Shown piece after piece: positions 63,449 to 64,000 of a DNA stretch of 64,000 bases. The stretch spans positions 222,342 through 286,341 of the forward strand of contig DAOMNO010000003.1 in the NCBI GenBank assembly GCA_035443885.1. The letters are read 5' to 3'. Both the position numbers and the translations under genes were made by a program. This DNA comes from DAOMNO01 sp035443885 (GTDB lineage: Bacteria; Planctomycetota; Phycisphaerae; Phycisphaerales; SM1A02). Every line of letters begins with the position of its first letter. Position 1 is the first letter of the stretch. The notes below the pieces were generated by a model. It saw only the letters and a program-made list of their open reading frames with translations, was not told the origin of the DNA and did no database searches.

Positions 63449-63504
63449 GGCAACTCCTTGTGAAAAGCACGCGCTGCGCCGGTCGGCACAGCCGCCTGTA
63501 TGAA

Positions 63505-63981
63505 TCACTCCGCAAACGGGTCGTCGTCCGGACATTCAGGGCAACTCGTGCACTGTGATAGATAGTTCTCCATCCAGCACGTCCAGTTGACTTTCACACT
63601 CTGCGATGCGCCGCCCGTCATGGTGTTGTAGTCATCAGTCCACTGCTGTTGCGTCAGCCCTGCTTCAGTCAGCTCTTCGCTGAGTGTCAGCACGGTTACA
63701 TCAATCGCAGGGCACGGCCCCCACTCACCAAGCAGAAAAATCAAGTCGAGAACATCCACCACGCCATCGGGTGGATTACTTCCGGTTCCCCGAAAATCCG
63801 GCGAGAAGCAGTCGCCGCCCGAGTACACGCCCCAGTTTGCAAGAAGAATCAGAAGGTCCTGCACGTCAACGATGAAGTCGCCGTTGAGGTCCGCACGACA
63901 GTAGGACTCCGGATACATGAGGAATGCGCGATGGACGGTCCTACGGCCAAGCTGAAACTGACTGGTGAACACACTCATCAT
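63505..63981 (-). CDS. Protein with two dockerin-like repeats, possibly truncated
   Basis: A 158-residue frame. Two calcium-type repeats are present: DLNGDFIVDVQDLLILLANW and, weaker, DGVVDVLDLIFLLGEWGPCP, followed by a Cys/Asp-rich tail (CTSCPECPDDDPF). No signal peptide precedes them; the ATG at 63981 follows an in-frame TGA. Since dockerins normally end larger exported proteins, this may be the tail of a gene broken by a frameshift near the C-rich window end. It lies 57 bases upstream of the PEP-CTERM gene on the same strand. Confidence 0.55.
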   Translation of the reverse strand: MMSVFTSQFQLGRRTVHRAFLMYPESYCRADLNGDFIVDVQDLLILLANWGVYSGGDCFSPDFRGTGSNPPDGVVDVLDLIFLLGEWGPCPAIDVTVLTLSEELTEAGLTQQQWTDDYNTMTGGASQSVKVNWTCWMENYLSQCTSCPECPDDDPFAE

Positions 63982-64000
63982 TCAAACCCCCCGGCCCCCC

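Overview
The window is GC-rich and gene-dense and reads as a chromosome segment from a planctomycete, most likely of the Phycisphaerae type. This rests on several features seen together: dockerin-like DVLDLLILLGAWG repeats, PAPG-type PEP-CTERM tails, short CPxCGYNLR zinc-ribbon membrane proteins, ECF sigma factors paired with Ser/Thr kinases, pseudopilin-like proteins, a hopanoid radical-SAM enzyme (HpnH), futalosine menaquinone synthesis (MqnE) and lipid A synthesis (LpxK). No rRNA, tRNA or CRISPR array was recognised.

Layout. 1-4.4 kb: a secreted thioredoxin-like protein (cut by the window edge), enolase, a zinc-ribbon membrane protein, a SerA-like dehydrogenase, ThpR and a PilZ protein. 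4.8-8.8 kb: IspE, a Cys/His-rich secreted protein, a pseudopilin-like protein and two secreted paralogs, one ending in dockerin-like repeats and the other in a PEP-CTERM-like anchor. 8.9-14.5 kb: an M3 oligopeptidase, a PAP2 phosphatase and a MacB/FtsX-type ABC module with a DUF3299-like partner. 14.5-17.3 kb: an ECF sigma/Ser-Thr kinase pair and an orphan CoA-transferase subunit A. 17.6-33.4 kb: one long plus-strand block holding a type II secretion system in the order E-F-G-H-I-J-K-L-M-C-D. It is flanked by a Spy-like repeat protein upstream and a putative lipoprotein downstream.

33.4-43.9 kb: protein quality control (HtrA, two Hsp20s, trigger factor, ClpX without ClpP) with a HIT protein, D-aminoacyl-tRNA deacylase, a TPR protein carrying two RNA-polymerase alpha-CTD modules, a SpoIID-like protein and ArgR. 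44-51.6 kb: a zinc-ribbon membrane protein, EF-P, an SGNH hydrolase, HpnH, an ECF sigma factor with an anti-sigma-like partner, an IS630-type transposase remnant and a second Ser/Thr kinase. 51.7-61.1 kb: a glycosyltransferase-Maf fusion, LpxK, a glycosyltransferase, YbeY, a CorC-type CBS protein, MqnE, an SDR/DUF2867 protein and a family 4 uracil-DNA glycosylase. 61.1-64 kb: an accessory-looking stretch with a long non-coding gap, an unknown very basic Cys-containing protein with a strong SD and a near-perfect terminator, a cluster of palindromic repeats, a PEP-CTERM protein and a dockerin-like protein.

How the genes fit together. The type II secretion operon, the dockerin and PEP-CTERM proteins and the LPS/hopanoid genes all concern the outer envelope and exported proteins. 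HtrA, Hsp20, Tig and ClpX form a proteostasis neighbourhood. The best candidates for something undescribed are the 214-residue basic protein at 61857-62501, the glycosyltransferase-Maf fusion, the TPR/double-alpha-CTD protein, and the paralogs that share a core but carry different C-terminal modules.
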